DNA of 64,000 nucleotides from the NCBI GenBank assembly GCA_028869255.1, contig CP110972.1:3353001-3417000 (forward strand), in the 5' to 3' direction. The stretch comes from Pseudomonas poae (lineage in GTDB: Bacteria > Pseudomonadota > Gammaproteobacteria > Pseudomonadales > Pseudomonadaceae). The position numbers and the translations under genes were made by a program. Below the pieces are notes generated by a model, which saw nothing but the letters and a program-made list of their open reading frames with translations, had not been told where the DNA came from and did no database searches. Below, in pieces: positions 30,549 to 39,446 of this stretch; the first letter of the stretch is position 1; each line of letters starts with the position of its first letter.

Positions 30549-32159
30549 TCAGCGCTTCTTGTAGACGTCTTTGTAGCGCGTGGTCGCGGCCGTATGGCCC
30601 TGGAAGTCGGCCACATCGCTGTACACCACCACGGTGTCGGTCATTTGCGAGACCGGCAGAATCGCGCCGACCTGCTGATCGACCTGCGCCTGGATTTCAC
30701 GGTACTGCGCCAGTTGCCTGGCGGCGTCCGGCTCGACTTCCGCCTGCTCGATCAACTGGTTCAGTTCGGGGCTGTAAAACGAGGTGCGCCAGCCCTGAAA
30801 GTTGGTCAGCTTGGCTTCATCGCGGTTGTCCGGGTTGTACACCAGCGTGCGCAGGCTTGAATGCGGATGACGCTCCGCCCCGCCGCCGCCACGCCCGACG
30901 ATAATGTCGAAGCTGCGCTCACGCATCGCACCGTAGATCTGGTTGCCGGTGCCGGTCACGATGCTGGCCTGGATACCGGCTTGGGCCAGGGTCGACTGCA
31001 GGTTGGAGGCGATGTTGATAAACGGCGGCTCGGCCAGCACACGGATGGTGGTCTTGAACCCGTTCGGGTAACCAGCTTCGGCCAGCCAGGCCTTGGCTTG
31101 CTCGACATTGAGGGTATAGCCGGGGTCCGGCAGGCGTGCGGGCAGGCCCAACGGCAGCGGCCGTTGATTGATCACGCCGTAATGCGGCATGACCGTCTGG
31201 TTGATACCCTGGTAGTCGATCAGCGCACGCACCGCCTTGCGCACACGGGCGTCGGCAAACATCGGTTGCTTCACGCTCAGTGCCACGTAATACAAGGTGC
31301 CGCGCTGCAAGGTCTGGGTGCGTACCTTGTCGCTTTTCTGCAAGGCTTCGATATCCGGCGCGGACATGCCTTTGGCGATGTCCAGGTCACCGCGCTCGAC
31401 CATCAAACGCAGCGATTGCGACTCGGTCATGTTGCGCATGACGATACGCTTGAGCTTGGCCGGACCACCCCAGTAGCCGTCGAAGCGGCTCATCAGGATC
31501 ACGTCGTTGGCCCGCCAGTCATTGAGTACGAACGCGCCACTGCCGGCCGCGTGGGTCACCAGCCAGGCGGCGCCCATGTCGTTATTCTTCTGGTGTTCGA
31601 GGACTTTTTTGCGGTCGAGAATAAACGCACTCGGCGAGGTCGCCAGGGTGTTGAGCACCAGTAAAGGGTCGGTCGGGCGCGGCAGTTCCAGTACGAAGGT
31701 CGCGGCATCCGTGGCGCGCATATAGCGCTCGACGTTCTCGGCCGTGAAGCCATAGGCTTTCCAGGTCGAGGCCAGTGCAAGGTTGAGCTTGAGCACCCGC
31801 TGCAGCGACCACGCGACGTCTTCGGCCGTCAGGTCATTGCCCGACTGAAACTTCACCCCGTCGCGCAGGTTGAAGGTCAGGGTCTTGCGGTCCTCACTGA
31901 CCTGCCAGCGCTCGGCCAGCGCCGGCACCAGGCGATCAGGCTGGGCCACGTCCTGCACCAGCAACATGTCATAGAGGTTGGCATTGATCTCCGACACGTC
32001 CAGCCCGGTGGCAGCGGCCGGGTCCAGGGACAACAGGTTGATCATGCTCATGCCGACGATCAGTTGATCGGCCGGCGTTTTGGCAAAGCTTGCAGGTACT
32101 GCGGTAAACGCCAGGGCGGCGACGAATACCCGCGCCCACAGCGAAGGGAATTTAGTCAT
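30549..32159 (-). CDS. ABC importer substrate-binding protein, SBP family 5 (copy 2)
   Basis: 536 residues, Sec signal ending PASFA, mature start KTPADQLIVGMSMINLLSLDPA. Paralogue of the protein at 27.8-29.4 kb over its whole length, including the closing ATTRYKDVYKKR against ATRYLGVYKQR. First transporter gene after the enolase-superfamily gene. Differences between the copies may give different chain-length preferences. Confidence 0.9.
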   Translation of the reverse strand: MTKFPSLWARVFVAALAFTAVPASFAKTPADQLIVGMSMINLLSLDPAAATGLDVSEINANLYDMLLVQDVAQPDRLVPALAERWQVSEDRKTLTFNLRDGVKFQSGNDLTAEDVAWSLQRVLKLNLALASTWKAYGFTAENVERYMRATDAATFVLELPRPTDPLLVLNTLATSPSAFILDRKKVLEHQKNNDMGAAWLVTHAAGSGAFVLNDWRANDVILMSRFDGYWGGPAKLKRIVMRNMTESQSLRLMVERGDLDIAKGMSAPDIEALQKSDKVRTQTLQRGTLYYVALSVKQPMFADARVRKAVRALIDYQGINQTVMPHYGVINQRPLPLGLPARLPDPGYTLNVEQAKAWLAEAGYPNGFKTTIRVLAEPPFINIASNLQSTLAQAGIQASIVTGTGNQIYGAMRERSFDIIVGRGGGGAERHPHSSLRTLVYNPDNRDEAKLTNFQGWRTSFYSPELNQLIEQAEVEPDAARQLAQYREIQAQVDQQVGAILPVSQMTDTVVVYSDVADFQGHTAATTRYKDVYKKR

Positions 32160-32231
32160 AGCGAGAGTGCCTTTTTTATATTTATAGGGCGCTCGGGCTG
32201 CCCGACTGATGCCGGGCGGCCCGCATACACG

Positions 32232-33387
32232 TCAGAAGCTTTTAAGCGTGTTGGTCTCGATGTAGTTGAAATCGATGTCTTCACCCAGGCCCGGCAAGTC
32301 GGACAAGTGCACAAAACCGTCGCTGTCCATCGGGTCGACCAGACGCTTGAGATAGGCCGGCACTTCGTCGTAATCCAGGTAAGGGTGCAGCAGGCCGCGC
32401 TCATACCAGGTGCAATTTTTGATCGCACCGACCACCGCCAGGTTGGCCGCGCCGTTGCCGTGGATTTCGCAATCCATGCCGAAGGATTCGGCCAGGTGCG
32501 CAACCTTCAGGCACGGCGCAATGCCACCGACGCCCGCGACACCGGCGCGCAAAATATCGCATACATCGTGCTTGACCCAACTGGCACGGCTCAAGTGCTT
32601 GCCCGACAGGGTTTCCGGCCCCAGCACCGGGATATCCAACTGCCCCGCCAGCCAGGCATAGGACTCGGCGGACTCTTCCATCATCGGCTCTTCGAACCAG
32701 GCAAAGTCGAGTTTCTCCAACTCGCGGCCGATGTACAGCGCTTCGGTGCGGCTGTACCAGTGGTAACCGTCGAGCATCAGCGCGATATCCGGCCCGACCG
32801 CTTCACGCACCGCAGCGCAGGCTTTGACATCAATACGCGGGCTTGGCGCAAAAGACACCGGCGGCATCCAGGTGTGCAGCTTGATGGCCTTGTAGCCGCG
32901 CTGCACCAGGGTTTCGGCAAACCGGCCGTAGTCTTCCGGCGTCGCCAGGCCGCCGGGCAATTCGTCGCCACACATGGTGGAGCCATAGGCCGGCACCTTG
33001 TCGCGGAAACCACCGATCAGCTTGTGCACCGGCACCCCCAGTTTGCGCCCCGCCCAGTCCCATAGCGCTTGCTCAACCAGAGCCAGGGCGCGGTCAGTCA
33101 ACTGGCTGGCGCTGCCGCGCTGCCAATGCGCGAGGTCTTGCCAGATTTTTTTCGCGATCAAACGCGTTCTGGCCGACCAGCACTTTGCGCACGAAACCAT
33201 CCAGCACATACGGGCGGATCAATTCGGGGGCGCCGAAGGCATAGCCCTCCTGCCCGTCTTCGGTCTGGATGCGCAGCAAAGCCATCTGCGCCTGGGTGAC
33301 ATCACCGGGGTGGGCATGGCCGGCGCTGTCCACGGCGCGGCGGGTTGGGTAAGAAAATACCTGGACGTTGACTGCTGTAATTCTCAT
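32232..33387 (-). pseudogene. Mandelate racemase/enolase-superfamily sugar-acid dehydratase or cycloisomerase (one-base frameshift)
   Basis: After removing one base from the seven-T run at 33146-33152, a 384-residue enolase-superfamily protein is read from ATG 33387 (MRITAVNVQVFSY). Metal and catalytic residues are visible: K166/K169 (YKAIKLHTW), D206 (MLDGYHWY), E232 (WFEEPM), E258 (LGPETL) and H309 (EIHGNG). In this context it is probably the step between uronate dehydrogenase and KdgD, either a galactarate-type dehydratase or a galactarolactone cycloisomerase. I cannot choose between these. It heads the ABC operon and has a GntR-type site 63 bases upstream. Confidence 0.82.
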
Positions 33388-33449
33388 GGACGTCTTTAGC
33401 CTTGTTATTGGATTTTTGACGGGGAATGTCGCCTGTTGAGACCGAGCAT

Positions 33450-33464
33450 AAGTCATCGTACAAC
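33450..33464. promoter_or_regulatory. GntR operator-like site upstream of the enolase-ABC operon
   Basis: AAGTCATCGTACAAC, identical over 13 bases to the site before kdgD. With the site at 33641 it fills the 361-base divergent promoter region between the operon and kdgM, where no gene is seen. Confidence 0.6.
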
Positions 33465-33640
33465 ACTTGAAAAGACCCAATAGCCAGACCCGATCTTGTA
33501 GGACTTTTCGCTAAACAGCCCCAAAACCCCCGAATTTAAAGACAACCAAGGAATAACATGGATTGCTGTAAAACCCTATTCACAGGCTGTATTCGTTTCA
33601 AAATGTTTCTAAACTACCGATAAACCATAGACGAGTCATC

Positions 33641-33656
33641 TTGTCGTACGATAACG
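33641..33656. promoter_or_regulatory. GntR operator-like site upstream of kdgM
   Basis: TTGTCGTACGATAACG contains the perfect palindrome TCGTACGA and fits TNGTNNNACNA. It lies 93 bases before the porin start. Confidence 0.58.
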
Positions 33657-33748
33657 TATATCGGCACCTTAAATGAGAGCCACACGCAACAACCTACTGC
33701 CGTAGTACCCGTCAAACGACCCTAACAAAAACAAAAAAAGAAGACCGT

Positions 33749-34474
33749 ATGAACACCACCCTACGCACGCTCGTTACTGTCGCGACCCTCAGCCTGCCGC
33801 TCTGTGCCAGCGCTGATTCTGCCAGCATCAACTACCGCCACCAGTTCACCGAGGACGACAGCGCCCACGCCGATCGCATCAAGCTCGGCTATCGGCTGGA
33901 CAGTGGTCTGGGCTTTGAAGCGGAAATGAAATACCGCACGGCGGGGGACCGCAAAGACGTCGCCTACGACAACATGGTCAACAACGGGCACGAGTTCACC
34001 GTGAGCTACAACTACAAGCTCAGCCCGCAATCGACGCTGACCCCGGCGTTCCAGATGGACAGTTCTAAAGACTCGACCACCTACAAGTTCGGCCTCAAGT
34101 ACAACTACAAGATCGATGACGCCTTCTACGTCGCCACGCGCTATCGCCTGGACGCCAAGAAACTGGACCGCGACCAGGTCAACAAAGACATGCCCGACCA
34201 CATCAAGGACGACCAGACCACCCACCGTTTCGAGGGCTGGCTCGGCTACACGCCGGCCAGCAAGTGGGCGTACGAATACCAGTTCATCTATTTCAAGACC
34301 GATTACATCCGCTACGACAACAAGAAGAGCGATTACGAACAGAACCTGATCGTCAAATACAAACTCAACAAGCAGTGGGCACCGTTCATGGAAATTGGCG
34401 ATGTGAAAGTCAACGCCACCTCCGAAGACCGCCAGGCACGCTGGCGCCTGGGCGTTCAATACAACTTCATGTAA
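33749..34474 (+). CDS. kdgM: KdgM-family oligogalacturonate porin
   Basis: 241 residues: signal peptide (cleavage after CASA), then a 12-strand-type beta-barrel with alternating aromatic residues and terminal phenylalanine-methionine (LGVQYNFM). KdgM porins allow acidic oligogalacturonides through the outer membrane. Divergent from the enolase-ABC operon, whose importer would take the oligomers onward. Followed by a strong hairpin. Confidence 0.87.
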   Translation: MNTTLRTLVTVATLSLPLCASADSASINYRHQFTEDDSAHADRIKLGYRLDSGLGFEAEMKYRTAGDRKDVAYDNMVNNGHEFTVSYNYKLSPQSTLTPAFQMDSSKDSTTYKFGLKYNYKIDDAFYVATRYRLDAKKLDRDQVNKDMPDHIKDDQTTHRFEGWLGYTPASKWAYEYQFIYFKTDYIRYDNKKSDYEQNLIVKYKLNKQWAPFMEIGDVKVNATSEDRQARWRLGVQYNFM

Positions 34475-34486
34475 TGCCGCACGCGG

Positions 34487-34521
34487 CTTGCCCGGCGAGC
34501 GCGCATCGCTCGCCGGGCAAG
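34487..34521. terminator. Strong hairpin between kdgM and udh
   Basis: A perfect 15-bp stem, CTTGCCCGGCGAGCG / CGCTCGCCGGGCAAG, with a five-base loop. No T tract follows, so it may be a partial terminator or a 3' mRNA stabiliser that lowers udh expression relative to kdgM. Confidence 0.6.
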
Positions 34522-34554
34522 CGCCCTGCCTTCACCTCGATGGAAGACCTGACC

Positions 34555-35386
34555 ATGACTCAACCCAAACCCTTCACACGCATTCTGCTGACCGGCGCCG
34601 CCGGCGGCCTGGGGCAAATCCTGCGCGAAACCCTGCAGGCCCACGCCGCTATCGTCCGGGCTTCGGACATCAGCCCAATGGCGCCCAGTGGTGGCGCGCA
34701 TGACGAAGTGATCCAGTGCAACCTGGCCGACAAGGCCGCCGTAGCGGCACTGGCTGAAGGCGTCGACGCGATTGTGCATTTGGGCGGGATTTCAGTGGAG
34801 CGGCCGTTCGAAGAGATTCTCGACGCGAATATCCGCGGCACTTTCCATATCTATGAGGCGGCGCGGCAACAGGGGATCAAGCGGATTGTGTTTGCCAGCT
34901 CCAACCACGTTACCGGGTTCTACCCGCAGGACGTTGAGCTGGATGCGCATTCCCAGCGCCGCCCGGACGGTTACTACGCGCTCTCCAAGGCGTACGGCGA
35001 AGACCTCGCGGCCTTCTACTTTCACCGCTATGGCATTCAAACCGTGAGCCTGCGCATCGGTTCGTCATTCCCCGAGCCGCGCAATCGGCGGATGCTCTCG
35101 ACCTGGTTGAGCTACAGCGACCTGGACCATCTGGTGGCCCGCGCCTTGCTGGCCGAAGAGGTGGGACATAGCGTGGTGTACGGCGTCTCGAACAACCAGA
35201 ACCTGTGGTGGAACAATCGGCATGCAGCCCACCTGGGCTTTGCGCCGCAGGACAGTTCCGAGGTGTTTCGCGCCAAGGTCGAGCAGTTACCTCAAGCGCC
35301 CACCGATGAGCCCGGCAGCCGGCTTCAAGGGGGGGGCGTTCACCGCGGCCGGGCCTTTCGAAGCCTCGGCGGCGGCGGCTTCATAG
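34555..35386 (+). CDS. udh: NAD-dependent uronate dehydrogenase (C-terminus frameshifted)
   Basis: Short-chain/extended SDR enzyme oxidising galacturonate or glucuronate to the aldarolactone. NAD motif TGAAGGLGQ is near residues 13-21, catalytic YxxxK is YYALSKAYGED, and NNQNLWW is typical of Udh. ATG 34555 fits MTQPKPF. The eight-G run at 35329-35336 shifts the end; with seven G the protein closes GGAFTAAGPFEASAAAAS at TAG 35384-35386 (276 residues). As printed the frame runs to 35544. It links pectin breakdown to KdgD. Confidence 0.9.
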
Positions 35387-36105
35387 GCGCGACGCATACG
35401 CTCGCGGCTATTCGACAAATGCAGGCGCATCGCCGCTCGGGCGGCGTCCGCATCACGGCGCAAAATCGCCTTGTAGATGTCTTCGTGCTCGCGGCTCAAA
35501 CGCTCGAGGTAAGGTTCCTGGTTATCGTTGGCCAAGCGTTTTGAATGCACGCGAGTGCGCGGCAGGATGTTGGCCCCCAGGTGCAGCATGATATCGGTGA
35601 AATAACGATTGCCGGTGGCCAGCGCGATCTGCTGGTGAAACTGGAAGTCAGCCGACACCGCATAGTCGGCACTGACCGCCCGTGAATTAAGCGCATCCAG
35701 CGAGTCACGCATCACCTGCAGCTGCTCAACGGTACGCCCCACGCACGCCAGGCCGGCGGCCTCGACTTCCAGGCTGATACGCAATTCGAGCACCGCCAGC
35801 ACATCCTGCAGGGTGACGATGGTCTCGGGGTCGATCCGAAACCCGCTGGGGCTGGGGATGTCGCACACGAAGGTGCCCACGCCATGCCGGGTTTCCACCA
35901 GGCCCGCGGCTTGCAAACGGGAGATGGCTTCACGCACCACAGTACGGCTCACGCCATGCTCGGCCATCACTTCGGATTCGGTAGGCAGCTTGGTGGCACG
36001 CGCCAGTTCACCGGTACAAATGCGTCGGGAAAGTTCGGTGACCAGCTCTTCGGCCAGGCTGCGGTGCCGACGACGAACCGTGGGCTGGCCGTTAGGGTTG
36101 TCCAT
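35287..36105 (-). CDS. GntR/FadR-subfamily regulator of the galacturonate locus
   Basis: N-terminal winged HTH (LPTESEVMAEHGVSRTVVREAISRLQ, residues about 38-63) and an FCD effector domain with metal-ligand histidines (FHQQIAL, LHLGAN, MRLHLSNSR). Convergent with udh. Dropping the same base from the eight-G run at 35329 that repairs udh ends this protein at TGA 35325-35327 (KGPAAVNAPP), leaving a 62-base overlap of the two genes. A perfect palindromic site lies upstream, so it probably autoregulates. Start ATG 36105 is tentative; GTG 36138 is possible. Confidence 0.88.
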   Translation of the reverse strand: MDNPNGQPTVRRRHRSLAEELVTELSRRICTGELARATKLPTESEVMAEHGVSRTVVREAISRLQAAGLVETRHGVGTFVCDIPSPSGFRIDPETIVTLQDVLAVLELRISLEVEAAGLACVGRTVEQLQVMRDSLDALNSRAVSADYAVSADFQFHQQIALATGNRYFTDIMLHLGANILPRTRVHSKRLANDNQEPYLERLSREHEDIYKAILRRDADAARAAMRLHLSNSRERMRRAYEAAAAEASKGPAAVNAPPLKPAAGLIGGRLR

Positions 36106-36155
36106 CAAGAGCAGGTATCTCGGTTTGCGAATGAACACACATCATAGCGCATTCA

Positions 36156-36168
36156 GTTGTACGACAAC
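36156..36168. promoter_or_regulatory. Palindromic operator upstream of the gntR gene
   Basis: GTTGT-ACG-ACAAC, a perfect palindrome that matches the FadR-subfamily consensus TNGTNNNACNA exactly. It is 51 bases before the chosen start. I see no gene between here and 36398. Confidence 0.65.
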
Positions 36169-36398
36169 GTCGACACTTACATGATAAGCCTTCTCATGCA
36201 GCGGACATTCGATTCGCGGCCTCAGCGACACGGCCATCCGCCCAAGAAACACGCAAAACCCGTGTGCGCTTAACGCTCAAGCTAAACAAGGATCCGATGA
36301 CGCATGACCCAACCTGCACTACGAAGGCAAGACTTATACGACGACTGCCGATATGAAAAACCCGGCCACCTGGAGATTCCCGGCAAAAACGCCGTGTT

Positions 36399-36986
36399 TC
36401 AGGACGAAAGCACTTGCGCGCGTGGCCGTACAGGCTGCTTGTGCCGCTGCGGTTGCTGGCGGGCCAACTGAGCCTGCAGGTGTGCGACGGCATCCAGCAC
36501 TCGCTGTGCCCAGTCCTCGTCCTGCGGGTCGACCACCACCACGCGAAAACCGTGGTCATGGCCTTCACTGCGCACGCCTTCGGAATCATCGACATGCAAG
36601 TCGATATCGAACGCCGGCGGGAATTTGGAGGGCGCGTTCGACAGCCCGTGTACGGACAAAGCGCGGTTATGCAGCACGCTATTGACCACACCGTCGACAC
36701 GGATGCCGTACAGCAACAGCCAACGCCGGATGTAGGAAGGCGTGCGCCCGGACGAGGTATACACCCAGATACTGCACCCTTGGCGACGCAGCTCGCGAGT
36801 CAGGGAACGTGTGCCCATGCGCAACGGCTCGCCCAGCCAGCGGTGCACACAGGCCGGCAGGCGGCTGTGCTCGACGGCGCTGTGGTGCAGCTGGCAGGCC
36901 AGCGTGTCGTCGATGTCGAACGACACGCGGATTCGCGGGCGCTTGAACACACGCTTGAGGGTGCTCATCACAGAATACCTTTCCAT
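36399..36986 (-). CDS. HAD-family hydrolase
   Basis: 195 residues. HAD motif I FDIDDTLA is at 23-30, a TSSGRTPSYIRRW motif II region near 77-90, and the closing acidic motif IDLHVDDSEGV near 126-136. Probably a phosphatase. ATG 36986 overlaps the stop of the Fic-like gene (ATGA), so the two are translationally coupled and probably part of the pst transcript. Phosphate release would suit that setting; substrate unknown. Confidence 0.82.
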   Translation of the reverse strand: MERYSVMSTLKRVFKRPRIRVSFDIDDTLACQLHHSAVEHSRLPACVHRWLGEPLRMGTRSLTRELRRQGCSIWVYTSSGRTPSYIRRWLLLYGIRVDGVVNSVLHNRALSVHGLSNAPSKFPPAFDIDLHVDDSEGVRSEGHDHGFRVVVVDPQDEDWAQRVLDAVAHLQAQLARQQPQRHKQPVRPRAQVLSS

Positions 36987-37684
36987 CAAAGGCCTCCCTG
37001 GCAGGCAGGCGCTGGGGTGTCGCTGAGGAAAAACTCCATGGGATCAGGCGCTTTATCTTCCAGGAAAGCCGCGTATTTTTTCTTGATCTTGGGCAATTCG
37101 TACAGGGCTTTGACGCCATGCTTAGCGGAATTGCGTATGACCGAGGACGGGTTGAAATAGCCCTCGGCGTTATCCAGCGTCAGCACAAACGGCGCAAACC
37201 CGTCGCGCATCAGCAAGTAGCTGACGATCAGCGAGCCACTGCGATTATTGCCCTCGATAAACAGCTGCGGCTTGCTGAGGATGCGCACATACACACCCGC
37301 GGCACGCTTCCAGACTGATTCGGTGTGGTGCTTGCAGTACCAGCTGTACAAATCCTTGATGCCACCTTCAACATTGTTGAAGAAGTGCTGCTCGGTCGCC
37401 GCCAGGTGCTGGGCATACTCCAGCCGGCGTACCGGGTCTTTGCCGCAGAGCACGGTGGCGTTGATCTCCAGCATCAGGTTCAGTTGCTGAAGGTCAAACA
37501 AGTCGACGCCGCGAGCGACATAATCGTCAATCAGGGCATAGCCTTCAAGCACATTCTGCAGCACCTCGTCGGTCAAGGGGTCGCGTGGTTCGGTAAAGTC
37601 ACGGCTGAGCGCGGCGAAGCGGCTCTGGACCTCACGCAGTGCGCGTTCAATCGCGGGCAAATCAAGACGACGTGTTGCAGACAT
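36986..37684 (-). CDS. Fic-like protein with degenerate active-site motif
   Basis: 232 residues. The Fic motif, normally HPFxx(G/D)NGRxxR, reads QLFIEGNNRSGS at 140-151: GN and R remain, but the catalytic histidine is Gln. AMP transfer by the standard mechanism is therefore doubtful; it may bind nucleotides or use another activity. ATG 37684 follows CAGGA. The gene begins 32 bases after pstB ends, in the position where phoU is usually found, and is coupled to a HAD gene. Confidence 0.75.
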   Translation of the reverse strand: MSATRRLDLPAIERALREVQSRFAALSRDFTEPRDPLTDEVLQNVLEGYALIDDYVARGVDLFDLQQLNLMLEINATVLCGKDPVRRLEYAQHLAATEQHFFNNVEGGIKDLYSWYCKHHTESVWKRAAGVYVRILSKPQLFIEGNNRSGSLIVSYLLMRDGFAPFVLTLDNAEGYFNPSSVIRNSAKHGVKALYELPKIKKKYAAFLEDKAPDPMEFFLSDTPAPACQGGL

Positions 37685-37715
37685 TGGCAATCCTGAGAAA
37701 CAGTAGATAAATCGG

Positions 37716-38534
37716 TCAGCTGAACTTGCCGCTGATGTAGTCCCCGGTCATTTGTTCGCGAGGGCTGCCGAAAATCTGGGTGGTCGGGCCCATCTCGACC
37801 AGATAGCCGGTGCGCGTGCCCTGGGAAATATCCACCGAGAAAAACGCCGTGGTGTCGGCTACACGGATCGCCTGCTGCATGTTGTGGGTGACCAGGGCGA
37901 TGGTGTAATCCTTCTTCAACTCGACCATCAGTTCCTCGACCCGACGGGTAGCAATCGGGTCGAGCGCCGAGCACGGCTCATCCAGCAACAGCACTTCCGG
38001 CTCGGTGGCGATGGCGCGGGCGATACACAGGCGCTGCTGCTGGCCGCCCGAGAGCGACAGGCCGCTGACCTTGAGCTTGTCCTTGACTTCATCCCACAGC
38101 GCAGCGCCTTGCAGGGCATGCTTGACGCGGTCGCCCAGGTCGCCCTTGTAGCGATTGAGGCGCAGGCCGAAGGCGACGTTGTCGAAGATGCTCATCGAAA
38201 ACGGGTTCGGCTGCTGGAACACCATGCCGATATAGCGGCGCACCACCACCGGGTCGACGCCCTTGCCGTACACGTCCTGTCCGAGGAAATGCACATGGCC
38301 CTCGAAGCGAAAGCCTTTCACCAGGTCGTTCATGCGGTTGAGGCTGCGCAGCACGGTGGATTTGCCGCAGCCGGACGGCCCGATAAAACCGGTGATCTTG
38401 TTTTTCTCGATCGGCACATGGCTGTCACGTACGGCCATGAAGTTGCCGTAGAAAATCTTGTCGAGCTTGCAGTCCATGACCACAGGCTCTTTAGTGATAA
38501 ACGGAGCGGCTATTTGCGCAGTTGATACGTTCAA
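37716..38534 (-). CDS. pstB: Phosphate ABC importer ATPase PstB
   Basis: 272 residues; Walker [10 protein letters not shown] at 52-60, signature LSGGQQQRL at 161-169, Walker B VLLLDEP at 181-187. Sequence [20 protein letters not shown] is strongly PstB-like, shown here as residues 106-125. Nineteen bases after pstA. Powers high-affinity phosphate uptake. Confidence 0.96.
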   Translation of the reverse strand: MNVSTAQIAAPFITKEPVVMDCKLDKIFYGNFMAVRDSHVPIEKNKITGFIGPSGCGKSTVLRSLNRMNDLVKGFRFEGHVHFLGQDVYGKGVDPVVVRRYIGMVFQQPNPFSMSIFDNVAFGLRLNRYKGDLGDRVKHALQGAALWDEVKDKLKVSGLSLSGGQQQRLCIARAIATEPEVLLLDEPCSALDPIATRRVEELMVELKKDYTIALVTHNMQQAIRVADTTAFFSVDISQGTRTGYLVEMGPTTQIFGSPREQMTGDYISGKFS

Positions 38535-38552
38535 AGTTCAGTGCTCCCTTGC

Positions 38553-39446
38553 TTAATACTTGGGCTTGCCGAAGATACGGCTCACGATATTCACGACCAG
38601 CACGATCATCACCAGTACCAGCGAGGCCGCCCAGGCGAGCTCCAGCTGGTTGTCGAAAGGCATGCCGGAAAAGTTGTAAATCAGCACGGCCAGCGATGCC
38701 GTCGGATTCATCACCGCCAGGCTGCCGTCGTGGTAGATCCAGTAGTTGCTGAACAACGCGGTAAACAACAGCGGTGCGGTTTCGCCCGCGGCACGCGCCA
38801 CGGCCAGCATCACACCCGTGAGGATCGCCGGCATGCCGGTGGGCAAGACGATTTTCCAGATAACCTGCGAGCGCGTGCAGCCCATGCCGTAGGCGGCGTC
38901 TTTCATGATCTTGGGCACCATGCGCATCGACTCTTCAGCCGTAAGCACGACGATCGGCAGCATCAGTACCGCCAGTGCCACGCCACCTGCCGGTGCCGAG
39001 TAGGTCCCGGTGGTCATCACCACCAGGGCGTAGGCGAATACGCCGGCCAGGATGGAAGGCAGGCCCGTCAGCATCTTGGCGGCAAAACGTGAGGCATTTG
39101 CCAGCTTGCTGTCCGGCCCCAGTTCCGCCAGGAAGATCGCGGCCATGATGCCGACCGGCACCGCGATTGCGGCAGCGATACCGACCATGACAAAGGTACC
39201 GGCCATGGCATTGCCGAAGCCGCCGCCGGTTTCGAAACCGGTAGGTGGCAGTTCGGTGAACACTTCCAGGCTCAGGCGGGCGCCGCCACGGGTAATCAGC
39301 ATGTAGAGCACGGAAATCAGCGGCACGCTGGCCAGCAGCGCGCCAGCCCAGACCAGTGTGGTCAGCACCAGGCTGCGCAGGGCGCGACCCTCGAACTTGC
39401 GCTGCAGGCTCGGCATGGCGGTGATTGGGGATGAGAGGTCAGTCAT
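38553..39446 (-). CDS. pstA: Phosphate ABC permease PstA
   Basis: 297 residues, six TMs, with the PstA-type EAA loop MKDAAYGMGCTRSQVIWKIVLP (about 195-216) and SVPLISVLYMLITRGG near the start. Overlaps pstC by four bases. Forms the channel with PstC. Confidence 0.95.
   Translation of the reverse strand: MTDLSSPITAMPSLQRKFEGRALRSLVLTTLVWAGALLASVPLISVLYMLITRGGARLSLEVFTELPPTGFETGGGFGNAMAGTFVMVGIAAAIAVPVGIMAAIFLAELGPDSKLANASRFAAKMLTGLPSILAGVFAYALVVMTTGTYSAPAGGVALAVLMLPIVVLTAEESMRMVPKIMKDAAYGMGCTRSQVIWKIVLPTGMPAILTGVMLAVARAAGETAPLLFTALFSNYWIYHDGSLAVMNPTASLAVLIYNFSGMPFDNQLELAWAASLVLVMIVLVVNIVSRIFGKPKY

Noticed and set aside
36194..36398. Gene fragment between gntR and the HAD gene
   Set aside because: Short frames on both strands, none with family resemblance or a ribosome site.
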